Part shown: piece after piece, positions 42,637 to 51,541 of the stretch
Position numbering within the stretch: the stretch's first letter is position 1
Layout: the number at the start of each line of letters is the position of its first letter
Assembly (NCBI RefSeq): GCF_003429005.1
Contig: NZ_QVQV01000001.1
Coordinates: 985,864 to 1,049,863, forward strand
Source: Paraburkholderia sp. DHOC27
Lineage (GTDB): Bacteria > Pseudomonadota > Gammaproteobacteria > Burkholderiales > Burkholderiaceae
DNA length: 64,000 bases
Reading direction: 5' to 3'
The notes under the pieces: generated by a model
The model's database searches: none
The model's input: only the letters and a program-made list of their open reading frames with translations
What the model was told of the DNA's origin: nothing
Made by a program: the position numbers and the translations under genes

Positions 42637-44226
42637 ATGAAAACGTCTTATCTCAAGGTTCTGGCCACTGCCATGACGATTGGTGCCGTGTTTGCGCTCT
42701 CGTCATCTTCGGCTAACGCAGCACGAGGCGATGCTCGCCTGGAGTATTACGGGCAAAGCATCGACACGATGATTGCCGACTTCATGCAGGAGAAGCACAT
42801 TTCGGGGTTGAGCATGGCTATCGTCGAAGCGCCATACATTCCACGCGTCGCGGGATACGGCGAGAGCGACACGGCGAAGAAATTGCTGGCTTCTCAGGGC
42901 ACGCTTTGGAATATCGGCCCGATCACGCAAGGCTTCACCGCTGTGGCCGTCATGCAGCTCGTCGAACAAGGGAAGATGAACTTGCAGGCGCCGATTGGCA
43001 CCTATGTTCAGAACCTGCCGTCGTCATGGTCGAAGCTTACGGTCATGGAGCTTTTGCAGCACGCAACCGGCATTGCGGACTACCGACGCTCGCCGGGGTA
43101 CGACTCCACGCAGGAGTATCAGCCGCAGCAACTGATCGACATGGTCAAGGGAGAAAAGCTGGCATTCAAGCCCGGCACCCAGATTGCGCAAAGCGCCACG
43201 AACTTCCTGCTTCTCGGTCTCGCGATTGAAGCTGCGAGTGGCATGAGCTATCACGACTTCATCTGGAATGGCCAGATCAAGCCGCTTGGGCTCACCCATA
43301 CCATGTTCATAGAGGACTTTCCCGCGCACGCCAGCATCGATCCAGTCGAAAAAACCGGCATGCGCCATCACCTGTTCGTGACAGACGGCCGCTATATCAA
43401 TCCGGTCGAACCTTCCGCCGGGTATCGCGTGATCGACGGGACGCTGACGGCAATCCCGTCGGCGACGTCGTCCAGCCAGTTTGCCTTTGGGTCGTTGTGG
43501 GCGTCCGCGGAGGACGTCAGTACCTGGGACATCGCACTCGCCGGCAACGAAGTCATCAAAGACGTCGCGCACCGCGACCTGGTGTACAAGCCCACCACGC
43601 TCGAAAACGGCACGGTGGTACCCGCGATGGCCGGCTGGCAGTTCACCAAACATAAAGGCTTCATGGATATCAAGGGGAATGCGCCCGGCTATAGCGCGTA
43701 TTTGAGTCGCTTTACCGATCCGAATGAACTGGTGTGCGTCACCTTGCTCGCCAATACCGAGAACGTCGACCTCACCGATCTTGCACGTCGCATCGCCGCT
43801 GCATACGACGCGACGCTGGGTTCGGGAAACGACCCCGCGCAAACCTCGACGTATGAAAGCGTATTCGATGTGAAGGAGACCGTGGCGCGACTCGAGAAAA
43901 ACATCAAGGCGGGCAACGGCCAGATCTTCGGTCACTACGACCACCAGGCGAACGCGCAGCAGGTCGGACTGCCGTTGCGGCCCACCGAAGTCATCGTCTT
44001 TGGCAATCCGGCGGCTGGCACAAAGCTGATGCAGGAACAACCGGGTATTGCCAGCGAGTTGCCGATTCGCGTCTCTGTGTGGGAAGACGAGCGTGGCCGC
44101 ACATGGGTCAGCTACGGCAACTTCGATCGGCTGGCTGAACGCTACGGCATTCACGACGTACAAACCATCACGAAGATGAAAGACGCAGTCGCTGAACTTG
44201 TCCGCAAATCGAGCAGCGCGTACTAA
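42637..44226 (+). CDS. Secreted beta-lactamase-fold pseudoenzyme fused to DUF302
   Basis: A 529-residue exported protein with a Sec signal peptide to about residue 28 (SANA). Residues 35-395 have the serine beta-lactamase/esterase fold, but the catalytic SxxK is Pro95-Ile-Thr-Gln98 (IGPITQGF), the YxN motif is Gln185-Ser-Ala187 (QSATNF) and the HxG region is Ile-Lys-Gly (345-347), so no serine-hydrolase chemistry is expected. Residues 406-510 are a DUF302 (TT1751-like) domain: SVFDVKETVARLEKNIKA, PTEVIVFGNPAAGTKLM and LPIRVSVWED. DUF302 proteins are small alpha/beta proteins of unclear function, often exported. The gene is followed by a Tat-exported DsrE-like protein. A binding or scaffold role is inferred. 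Confidence 0.88.
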   Translation: MKTSYLKVLATAMTIGAVFALSSSSANAARGDARLEYYGQSIDTMIADFMQEKHISGLSMAIVEAPYIPRVAGYGESDTAKKLLASQGTLWNIGPITQGFTAVAVMQLVEQGKMNLQAPIGTYVQNLPSSWSKLTVMELLQHATGIADYRRSPGYDSTQEYQPQQLIDMVKGEKLAFKPGTQIAQSATNFLLLGLAIEAASGMSYHDFIWNGQIKPLGLTHTMFIEDFPAHASIDPVEKTGMRHHLFVTDGRYINPVEPSAGYRVIDGTLTAIPSATSSSQFAFGSLWASAEDVSTWDIALAGNEVIKDVAHRDLVYKPTTLENGTVVPAMAGWQFTKHKGFMDIKGNAPGYSAYLSRFTDPNELVCVTLLANTENVDLTDLARRIAAAYDATLGSGNDPAQTSTYESVFDVKETVARLEKNIKAGNGQIFGHYDHQANAQQVGLPLRPTEVIVFGNPAAGTKLMQEQPGIASELPIRVSVWEDERGRTWVSYGNFDRLAERYGIHDVQTITKMKDAVAELVRKSSSAY

Positions 44227-44243
44227 GACCGTATGTCAAATCT

Positions 44244-44267
44244 GGCCGGTACGGTGTCGTACCGGCC
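44244..44267 (+). terminator. Perfect hairpin between the DUF302 and DsrE-like genes
   Basis: GGCCGGTACG, loop GTGT, CGTACCGGCC: a ten-pair GC-rich stem 17 bases after the stop codon. No T-run follows, so it may be an intrinsic terminator with partial readthrough or an mRNA-stabilising stem setting the ratio of the two proteins. Confidence 0.5.
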
Positions 44268-44305
44268 CTCCGCAAAAACGATGAACTTAAAAAATGAGGT
44301 TCGAT

Positions 44306-45115
44306 ATGTCGGTTACTTTTGAGGGATCCAGGCGTCGGGACGCGCTTCGAATGATTGGCTGGACAACGCTGTCGATCGGCGCGCTTTTGCCTCATCGGCA
44401 GGCCGTTGCGAACGAAGCTGAAAACGTCGGGATGTCGCCGTCACCGGATGGCGCCAAAGCACTCAGCGAGCTTGGCAAGCGTCTCGCGGCGTCCCCGCGC
44501 CGGCGCAGTTTCGATTCGGTTCCGTTCATGCTCACCGATCGAAACTATTGGGACCATGAGGCTGCCGCCGAAGTGCTGTCGTATCAACCCAAGGCGCGTC
44601 AAGTATGGGAAAACACCGACCTCGCCGGCCCGTGGCCGGGCCTGATGCGCGAAGCCGTGAATGGCCAGGTGTTCGGAAATGGCAACGCAAATTTTCTCGC
44701 CGTTTCCGCGACGCATGGACTTGCTCATCTTGCGCTGTTCTCGCAGGCAATGTGGGACAAGTACAACCTGTCCACCCTTGCGGGGCCGAAGTTTCAACGA
44801 AACACGCTGATCGTCGAGAAGCCGGATGCGTCGATGCGCGACAGCGTGGAAGAAGTGAGCGGTTTCTATGGGCCGGCCAACAACAACATCGTTTCCCTGC
44901 AACGGCGTGGCGCGGTATTCATCGCTTGTCATGATTCGATCCATGCGATTGCCCGTATGTTGCAAAGCTCCGCCGCAAATGGAAGCAGCACGGCCGACGA
45001 GATTGCTGCCGATCTGACTAACAATCTGATCCCGGGTGTCGTCCTCGTGCCAAGCGTGGTGTCTTTCCTGGTCGATCTTCAGGTTCGGGGCTACACCTAC
45101 TCTAAGGGTGGTTGA
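44306..45115 (+). CDS. Tat-exported DsrE-like protein
   Basis: A 269-residue protein. The N-terminus GSRRRDALRMIG followed by a hydrophobic stretch is a twin-arginine signal. The mature domain ends with features of the DsrE/DsrF sulfur-relay fold: FIACHDSIHAIA with Cys208, then LTNNLIPGVVLVPSVV and LQVRGYTYSK, matching the usual Cys-loop and GV-vvPSgv--l--LQ--GY-Y ending. ATG 44306 is chosen because GAGG precedes it, whereas ATG 44294 has none. A periplasmic role in thiol or sulfur handling is inferred; DsrE partners such as TusBC are absent. Confidence 0.7.
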   Translation: MSVTFEGSRRRDALRMIGWTTLSIGALLPHRQAVANEAENVGMSPSPDGAKALSELGKRLAASPRRRSFDSVPFMLTDRNYWDHEAAAEVLSYQPKARQVWENTDLAGPWPGLMREAVNGQVFGNGNANFLAVSATHGLAHLALFSQAMWDKYNLSTLAGPKFQRNTLIVEKPDASMRDSVEEVSGFYGPANNNIVSLQRRGAVFIACHDSIHAIARMLQSSAANGSSTADEIAADLTNNLIPGVVLVPSVVSFLVDLQVRGYTYSKGG

Positions 45116-45213
45116 CCGGTCTTTTCCGTGTGATCCAACAGAAGTATTCGTGGTCTCTTGCTAGTGTCGCCGGCACTTTCTTGAGACCACGACGCTCATT
45201 TAAAGGATTGGTT

Positions 45214-46200
45214 ATGGACATGCAAGCGCTTGTGCTCACCCGTCACGACGGACCCCTTGAACTCACCACCATCGCTATTCCTGAGTTGGCCACGGGCGAA
45301 GTCCGCATTCGCATCGCAGCAAGTGGATTGAATCCGCTGGATACGAAAATCCGCGCGGGTGCGGCGGCTCATGCTCGACATCCGTTGCCGCTGATACTCG
45401 GCATCGACGTCTCCGGTGTGGTCGATGCGGTTGGACCAGGCGTCACCGAATTTAGCGTCGGCGATGAGGTATATGGAATGACTGGCGGTGTGGGCGGCAT
45501 TCCGGGTTCGCTCGCCCAATATGCGTCCGTGGACGCCAGTCTGCTGGCGCGAAAGCCCGTCAACCTGTCCATGCGCGAGGCCGCTGCGCTGCCCCTCGCA
45601 TTCATTACTGCGTGGTGCGGAATGGTAGACCGCGCGAATTTGCAGGCGGGTCAGACAGTACTCGTGCAGGGCGGCGCCGGGGGCGTGGGACATGTCGCCG
45701 TGCAAATAGCCCGGGCGCGAGGCGCGATCGTATTCGCGACGGCAAGTGAGCGCAACCAGGACGTCGTCGCGGGTTTCGGTGCCACGCCGATCGACTATGC
45801 GGTGCAAACGGTCGAAGAGTATGTGGAGCAGTACACGGACGGCGAGGGATTCGATCTGGTCGTCGACACGGTAGGCGGCCCGACGCTCGAAGGATCTTTT
45901 CGGGCAGTCAGGCATTTCGGGCACGTAGTCAGCGCGCTTGGATGGGGCACTCACGCCCTCGCGCCGCTTTCCTTTCGCGAGGCAAGCTACTCGGGCGTCT
46001 TTAGCCTGCATCCTTTGTTGAGCGGCAAGCACCGGGCGCATCACGGCGAGATTTTGCGTCAGGCCACAGCGATGGCCGAAGCGGATAAGTTGGTCGTGCG
46101 TCAGGACCCGCGCCGCTTCGATCTGGGTTCGGCGCACCTGGCTTATGAGTCGATGACTGGCGGGACCGCTGAAGGAAAGCTCGTCGTCGATGTGATCTGA
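45214..46200 (+). CDS. Zinc-independent quinone oxidoreductase-like MDR enzyme
   Basis: A 328-residue medium-chain dehydrogenase/reductase of the quinone-reductase group. The N-terminal GroES-like domain has SGLNPLDTKIRAG, and the NADPH motif is VQGGAGGVGHVAVQIA (about residues 147-162). The structural and catalytic zinc ligands of alcohol dehydrogenases are absent. It would reduce quinones or enones with NADPH. AAAGGA lies just upstream of ATG 45214; a longer frame is rejected. It is 98 bases after the DsrE-like gene and may belong to the same unit. Confidence 0.9.
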   Translation: MDMQALVLTRHDGPLELTTIAIPELATGEVRIRIAASGLNPLDTKIRAGAAAHARHPLPLILGIDVSGVVDAVGPGVTEFSVGDEVYGMTGGVGGIPGSLAQYASVDASLLARKPVNLSMREAAALPLAFITAWCGMVDRANLQAGQTVLVQGGAGGVGHVAVQIARARGAIVFATASERNQDVVAGFGATPIDYAVQTVEEYVEQYTDGEGFDLVVDTVGGPTLEGSFRAVRHFGHVVSALGWGTHALAPLSFREASYSGVFSLHPLLSGKHRAHHGEILRQATAMAEADKLVVRQDPRRFDLGSAHLAYESMTGGTAEGKLVVDVI

Positions 46201-46249
46201 AATTTGTCTAAGTCAACGTTATAAAAACGACTCGCCGGATCAAAGTCAT

Positions 46250-46429
46250 TCACATCGGCACACGACAGGCTCGAGGATTAAGTCCAATCCTCGGCCTGTC
46301 GATCTGCTTAGCAAAACGCACGACCTCGCTATCCCATTCATCGACATTGTCTGCGTGCATGAGCGCATCGCAGCACTCGCGCACTGACCATCGGTTCTCA
46401 CGTCGGCGGCCGGTCACGAACTTACCCAT
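46250..46429 (-). CDS. Possible 59-residue small protein
   Basis: An ATG at 46429 opens a 59-codon frame (MGKFVTGRRREN start; VRECCDALMHADNVDEWDSE middle) ending at a TGA at 46250. It has plausible amphipathic helices, but the ribosome binding site (GGAAG) is too distant and no family is recognised. The 503-base gap 46201-46703 otherwise holds only the hairpin described separately. Low confidence. Confidence 0.2.
   Translation of the reverse strand: MGKFVTGRRRENRWSVRECCDALMHADNVDEWDSEVVRFAKQIDRPRIGLNPRACRVPM
46263..46301 (+). terminator. Long hairpin after the quinone-reductase-like gene
   Basis: Arms 46263-46279 and 46286-46301 pair over about 16 base pairs with one bulge around the loop AAGTCC, starting 63 bases after the stop. 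There is no clear T-run. It is probably a transcript end or a stabilising 3' stem. Confidence 0.5.
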
Positions 46430-46703
46430 TCAATGCGATTCTTCCGGTGTGAGACCATTCAGCGTACACACAGGCGTCCGTAACGGTCTCACCCAGGTTC
46501 GGATTCCTTAGGGTGTGCTGACCGACGCCAGCGCCAGGACGGCGTTGCGCTTTGGGCACAGCGTTGCAAGCATCGCCGAAACCGTGGGGCCACTCATGCG
46601 AGTCGGCGTTCAGGAAGAACTTCGAAACCGCGAATGGTGTCACGCTGAGCGCCGCTTTCAACCACGTCGTGCATGAAACGGCGGCGGTGCTCGTTCTGGC
46701 TTT

Positions 46704-47612
46704 TCAACGCGCTCCGCTTGCACCGGAAACGTGGCCGCTTGCACGCTTTGGTGCCATGCTGCGTGCGAGCACAACGCCCATCAAGGCGAGCCCAAAGCCG
46801 GCGATCTGCGTAACGGTTAGTCTTTCGCCGAATAGAAACCACGCTTCGATGGCCGCGAGCCCGGGCACTGCGAGCAGCAGCGCGCTCATCTTTGTCACAC
46901 CGTGGGCGCGCACCATCCAGACAATCAGCAATGTTGCGCCAACCGACAATCCTAGTACCGACCAGAGCAGACTGAACCAAAGCGTAAAAGACGGCGTCCA
47001 TTCATAGGAGCCGCTCGTCAGCATGGCGACGAGCGCGACCAGTGCGCCTCCGGCGTTCTGCACGCTCGCCGAAACGCGCACGCCGTCGTTCGCTAGCCGG
47101 CCGCGTTGGAGCAACGTGCCGACGCTCATGCCGATTACTGCGAGGATCGCGATCAATGCGGTCCACAGGGTGATAGGTTGATGGCCGATGCCGTCGAGCG
47201 CAGGAAATAGTACGAGAGTCACACCTGCGATTCCTGTGGCCAGCCCGACCACTGTCCGCGACGATGGACGTTCGCCGGTCATCAGAAACAAGGCAATCAC
47301 GGAGACAAGCGGCTGCATGCTCCCAAGCAGAGACATCACACCGACCGGCATTCCATGACCGATAGCCCAATATGCCGCGCTTAGATAGACGCCGTGCAAC
47401 ATTGCGCCGGCCAGCAGGTGCATGGTGAACTGGCTTCGGCGCGGCCAAGGTTCACGGCCAGAAAGCGCCAGCGCTGCTAATACGGCTGCGCTTAAAGCCA
47501 TGCGGGCAAACAGGAACATTTCAGCTGACGCGTGTGGCACGACTGCACGTGCTACGACGAGTCCTGTCGACCAAACAAGCACGAAGAGTACAGGCGCGAT
47601 AGTGGATAGCAT
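46704..47612 (-). CDS. EamA/DMT-family permease
   Basis: A 302-residue inner-membrane protein with ten predicted helices in two EamA repeats. It starts FVLVWSTGLVVARAVVPH; the repeat end LGSMQPLVSVIALFLMTGERP is matched by LLLAVPGLAAIEAWFLFGER in the second half. Relatives export amino acids or metabolites; the substrate is unknown. The gap to the next gene (47613-48022, 410 bases) contains no supported feature. Confidence 0.92.
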   Translation of the reverse strand: MLSTIAPVLFVLVWSTGLVVARAVVPHASAEMFLFARMALSAAVLAALALSGREPWPRRSQFTMHLLAGAMLHGVYLSAAYWAIGHGMPVGVMSLLGSMQPLVSVIALFLMTGERPSSRTVVGLATGIAGVTLVLFPALDGIGHQPITLWTALIAILAVIGMSVGTLLQRGRLANDGVRVSASVQNAGGALVALVAMLTSGSYEWTPSFTLWFSLLWSVLGLSVGATLLIVWMVRAHGVTKMSALLLAVPGLAAIEAWFLFGERLTVTQIAGFGLALMGVVLARSMAPKRASGHVSGASGAR

Positions 47613-48022
47613 GACTGTGTTCCGCTAATTGAAGTGATTGACCATTTCTGTCCAGGCCGTCGTCGTTGGCACGCGGCAATCTCTGAGACATTAGGCAATA
47701 CGCGAGTAGCGGCCAATCGGACGTTGGTCGCCATGTCCTATGCCTTAGTCGAGGTCGTCAAGCTTGAGGAGTTGCCGCGGAAGCGGACTTAAAAGGCAGA
47801 CGGAAAAGACGGCCCGCCCATCGTTCTATCAAAGCCATACCTTGGTATGGCGAGCCTCGGCGATGGTCGTCTACCGCTCGTCCTTGGTCGAATGGGCGCG
47901 CGGACTGACCGCAGGTATCGTGGTTTCACGTCGGGCGGACTTCACTGTGGATGCGCTCGATCGTTTGATTGAAATGGCCCAAGCACATGGGACGCAGTTC
48001 GACGAGTCAACGCGGAAACCAG

Positions 48023-48895
48023 CTAGGAGCCCGAAGCGACGTCGAATTTCTCACTCACTACTTTGAGCAGAAACTCCATGACGGCTCGTATGTGAGGCGA
48101 CCGGCGCAGATCGCGGTGTACTGCCATCCAGATATCGCGGGAGAACGGAGGTGCCTCGTGTGGGACACGCTGTAGTGTTGGGTCCTGATCTGCAAGAAAG
48201 CGGGGCAGGCATGCCACCCCCGCCCCCGCCTGGGCCGCAGCAAGGTGACCATTGATGTCGCCGATTTCGCATGCAATGGTCCGATCCTTGACGATGTCCA
48301 TCAGCCATTTGTGTTGCGGCACGTCACTGGAATCCGGCTCGTAGACAATAAATTCCCAGGCGGAGGCATCGTGCAACATTCGATAATTTTTGCTGGCATA
48401 CAGGTCGAACGACAGGCGACCCAGTTTGCGCGCAACGCTGGTTGCTTCCCGAGGGCGAACCAGCCTCAAGACAATATCTGCTTCTCTGCGTCCCAGCGAC
48501 ACCTGTCGTGGCTGAGCCGAGATGTGCAAGTGCACGCGCGGATGGGCAAGCTTGAAATCAGCCAGTTGCCTGGCCAGGAAATTCGCGACGAGGACGGGCG
48601 GCGCGCTAAGCGTGACGTTGCCTGTCAAAGGGGAATTGCTGGCGACGACAAACCGCTCGACGGCATAGGCACTTTCCTCCATGGTCTGCGCCAGGTCGAA
48701 TACGTGCTGTCCGGCGGCGGTGAGTGGGCATGCACGTGGCAGACGTTCGACCAGGCGGATGTTCAACTGCTCCTCGAGCGCGCTCACACGCCGGCTCACC
48801 GTCGCGTGGTCGACCTCGAGTGCGCGCGCCGCTCCCGACAATGTGCCGAAACGACCGACGGTCAAGAAATACCGCATGTTTTCCCAGTCGAACAT
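48023..48895 (-). CDS. LysR-family transcriptional regulator
   Basis: A 290-residue LysR regulator: HTH FLTVGRFGTLSGAARALEV then DHATVSRRVSALEEQLNIRL (about residues 10-48), with the ligand domain after. It is divergent from the HPP-like membrane protein, 95 bases between starts, with a TCTCA-N9-TGAGA dyad between them, so control of that gene is likely. The effector is unknown. Confidence 0.92.
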   Translation of the reverse strand: MFDWENMRYFLTVGRFGTLSGAARALEVDHATVSRRVSALEEQLNIRLVERLPRACPLTAAGQHVFDLAQTMEESAYAVERFVVASNSPLTGNVTLSAPPVLVANFLARQLADFKLAHPRVHLHISAQPRQVSLGRREADIVLRLVRPREATSVARKLGRLSFDLYASKNYRMLHDASAWEFIVYEPDSSDVPQHKWLMDIVKDRTIACEIGDINGHLAAAQAGAGVACLPRFLADQDPTLQRVPHEAPPFSRDIWMAVHRDLRRSPHIRAVMEFLLKVVSEKFDVASGS

Positions 48896-48905
48896 CTGTG
48901 CAATT

Positions 48906-48924
48906 TCTCATATTAGCGGTGAGA
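48906..48924. promoter_or_regulatory. LysR-type box TCTCA-N9-TGAGA
   Basis: TCTCA (48906-48910) and TGAGA (48920-48924) just upstream of the LysR start in the divergent interval. The spacing and symmetry suit a LysR site for autoregulation and activation of the HPP-like gene. Confidence 0.5.
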
Positions 48925-48990
48925 TTTTAGGAAATATTCGCACAAACAGAATTCGCATAGCATTGTTTTTCCAATTATGGATGACGCACC

Positions 48991-49947
48991 ATGACCGCCG
49001 GCTTCATTTTGATGGGTGAACTGATAACGCTTTTCTTGCTCGGGGGCACGTCGAAGCTCGCTCTCGCCGCGGGCGTTCCGTTTCTGCTCTTTCCCGAATT
49101 GAGCGCGTTGTCGTTCAACGTTTTCTCACGTCCGAAGGGCGCGTGGGCCAGTGCCCCTGGCATGTTGATCATCACCCCCACCGCAGCGGCGACGATCGGT
49201 GTCCTGATCACGCGCAATGTCGGTTATGGACCGATTGGCGTAGTCCTTTGTATCGCTTCAGCGGTTGTACTTCTGCGGCTGCTACGCTCGCCCATCGCAC
49301 CGGCTATTTCGGCCGGATTTCTCCCGATGGCGCTTGGGTTCACCAGCTGGCAGTATCCGGCATCCATCGCATTCGTCACGATCCTCCTGGCGATATCGTC
49401 TCTCGTGTATCGAAAGCTCTTCAGCGCCCGCCTTGCGTTGGTTCCGTCCCCCGCGCAACAACGAGCGCATCCCGCAGCTGGACTTTCGCAATGGCTGCCG
49501 CCGTTCATCGCATTCCTCCTGCTCGCGTACTCCTTGGGCGCGTTGACCGGAATGCGCCTGATCCTGTTTCCGCCGTTGGTCGTGATTGGATACGAGATGT
49601 TCGTGCATCCTGATACCTGCCCTTGGGCGAGGCATCCGTGGACGGTTATCGTAGTCAGCACGATAAGTGCAGCCGTCGGCCTCGCTGCGGTAGCGCTGAT
49701 CGGAGTCGGACCGGCATCCGTCGTTGCCGCGCTGATAGCGGGCATGGCGGTCTTGCGAATCTTTCGCCTGAACTTTCCCCCAGCCCTCGCGATCAGCTTG
49801 CTTCCTCAGGTGATAACACCGCTCGAGCCGAATTTTATTCTTGCCGTCGCATTGGGCTCCGCTGTCCTGACCGTTACGTTTCTCGTCACGCGCGCTCGTC
49901 CACGCGTTGCGGCCCCGAGTGGATCTGGCAGTCGTTCTCTGGAGTGA
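48991..49947 (+). CDS. Duplicated HPP-like integral membrane protein
   Basis: A 318-residue protein with eight or more hydrophobic helices arranged as two similar halves (about residues 25-120 and 185-290). Each half begins with a LLFPEL or LILFPPL segment and ends with an APAISAGFLP or FPPALAISLLP segment. These resemble the HPP family, whose LHPPAGA motif lies at that place, but the His-Pro-Pro itself is changed. HPP proteins have been linked to nitrite or anion movement. A duplicated, motif-altered form is unusual. Regulated probably by the divergent LysR gene. Confidence 0.65.
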   Translation: MTAGFILMGELITLFLLGGTSKLALAAGVPFLLFPELSALSFNVFSRPKGAWASAPGMLIITPTAAATIGVLITRNVGYGPIGVVLCIASAVVLLRLLRSPIAPAISAGFLPMALGFTSWQYPASIAFVTILLAISSLVYRKLFSARLALVPSPAQQRAHPAAGLSQWLPPFIAFLLLAYSLGALTGMRLILFPPLVVIGYEMFVHPDTCPWARHPWTVIVVSTISAAVGLAAVALIGVGPASVVAALIAGMAVLRIFRLNFPPALAISLLPQVITPLEPNFILAVALGSAVLTVTFLVTRARPRVAAPSGSGSRSLE

Positions 49948-50043
49948 GACGATCACGTCGGGATGTGAGACCCGGCGGCGTTCACGTTCAACGAACAGAT
50001 CGTTACTCTGATTGCGTCGTCAATACCGCAACGCTTTCGGAAG

Positions 50044-51414
50044 TCACTTGCCTGCCGGAGCAAGCTCCGCCGATTTGACCGGGCCACGCGGCGCGACTCG
50101 CCACACAGCATTGCCAACGTCGTCGGCCACCAGCAAGGCCCCGTGTGCGTCCAGTGCGACGCCAACGGGCCGACCCACGGCGTGACCGTCTGCGGTCAGA
50201 AATCCGCTCAGGAAATCCTCGGGCACGCCGGCAGGTTTGCCGTTTGCGAATGGCACGAACACCACCTTGTATCCGCTACGCGGCTTGCGATTCCAGGACC
50301 CATGTTGACCGACGAAGGCGCCGCCACGATAGTGATCCGGAAACAGCGTGCCATCGTAGAAGACCAGACCGAGCGAAGCCGTGTGATTGCCGAGCGCGTA
50401 ATCCGGCACGATGGCCTGGGCAACCAGATCAGGACGCTGAGGTTTGACGCGGGTGTCGACATGCTGGCCGTAATAGCTATAGGGAAAGCCATAGAACGCG
50501 CCGTCTTGCACAGCGGTCATGTAGTCCGGCACGAGGTTGTTGCCCAGATCGTCACGTTCGTTGACGGCTGCCCACAACGCGCCGCTATCCGGTTGCCAGG
50601 CCAGTCCATTGGCGTTGCGCAATCCCGTCGCATAGGGCCTTAACTGACCCGTTTCGATATCGAACACGAGGATCCGCGCGCGATCTGCTTCGGCGTCGAC
50701 GCCGTTTTCCCCCGCGTTGCTGTTCGATCCCACGGTGATGTACAGATGCTTGCCGGCGCGATCCGCCAGAATATTTTTGGTCCAGTGATGGTTGATTGGC
50801 CCCGCCGGCAGGTCGGTCACCTTGACGCCCGCACCGGTAATCTGGGTGGCGCCGGGCACGTAGTCGAAACGCAGCAGTGCGTCTGTGTCGGCGACATAGA
50901 GCTGGTTGCCAATCAGCGCCATTCCGAACGGTGAGTGCAGCCCGCGCAAGAACACGGTCTGTGTTTTGGCGACGCCGCTGCCGTCCGTGTCGCGCAGTAA
51001 CACGATGCGATCGGGACTCGGCACACCGGCGCCCGCACGCTTCATGACCTGTTTTCGGACCCAGCCGAACAGGCCGCTGCCTTCATCGTGTTCTGCGGGC
51101 GCGTTGCTCTCTGCTACCAGTACGTCGCCGTTTGGCAGCGTGTAAAGCCAGCGCGGGTGGGCGAGACCGCCGGCAAACTCGGTGACGGCGAAGCCGGCCG
51201 GCGCGGTGGGCATGAAGCCTTCCGGAGGTGCCTGAACCGGCGCAATATTAACCATGGGAATCAACGACGATTGCGGAGCCGGGATGGCCGGCGCCGCGCC
51301 GTAGCCCGCGTCGCTCGAACCTGACGGCCCGAGCGCGCAGGAGGCGAGCGGCACGAGCATGGAAATAGCCACTGAAAGGGCCAATGAGGTGGCCAAGCGG
51401 TTTGGCGAGCGCAT
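50044..51414 (-). CDS. PQQ-dependent sugar/sorbosone dehydrogenase-like lipoprotein
   Basis: A 456-residue exported beta-propeller protein. The signal ends in a lipobox (VPLASC near residue 25), predicting a lipid anchor. Propeller features are [47 protein letters not shown] and [18 protein letters not shown], as in L-sorbosone and soluble aldose dehydrogenases of the YliI group. It would oxidise a sugar or aldehyde with PQQ in the periplasm. ATG 51414 with GGGA upstream is preferred; ATG 51426 is possible. Confidence 0.85.
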   Translation of the reverse strand: MRSPNRLATSLALSVAISMLVPLASCALGPSGSSDAGYGAAPAIPAPQSSLIPMVNIAPVQAPPEGFMPTAPAGFAVTEFAGGLAHPRWLYTLPNGDVLVAESNAPAEHDEGSGLFGWVRKQVMKRAGAGVPSPDRIVLLRDTDGSGVAKTQTVFLRGLHSPFGMALIGNQLYVADTDALLRFDYVPGATQITGAGVKVTDLPAGPINHHWTKNILADRAGKHLYITVGSNSNAGENGVDAEADRARILVFDIETGQLRPYATGLRNANGLAWQPDSGALWAAVNERDDLGNNLVPDYMTAVQDGAFYGFPYSYYGQHVDTRVKPQRPDLVAQAIVPDYALGNHTASLGLVFYDGTLFPDHYRGGAFVGQHGSWNRKPRSGYKVVFVPFANGKPAGVPEDFLSGFLTADGHAVGRPVGVALDAHGALLVADDVGNAVWRVAPRGPVKSAELAPAGK

Positions 51415-51541
51415 GCGGATTCCCATCGGTCGGCGTTTGAGGATGCGGCATGGGAGATGTAGCAAGAAGCCGGCCCGCGCTATTTTCGTGCCGTCGCTCC
51501 GTCAGGTTGGCTGCTTTGATTGACGGATTTGGCTCGCCGCT

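Noticed and set aside
42637..44226. Active beta-lactamase (antibiotic resistance)
   Set aside because: SxxK, YxN and HxG are all replaced, so resistance by hydrolysis is not expected.
46552..47007. Long plus-strand frame over the 3' part of the DMT permease gene
   Set aside because: Mostly an antisense shadow of the EamA gene; composition is low complexity and there is no start signal.
47764..48066. 100-codon plus-strand frame between the DMT permease and LysR genes
   Set aside because: No recognisable domain or ribosome binding site, and its 3' part is antisense to the LysR gene.
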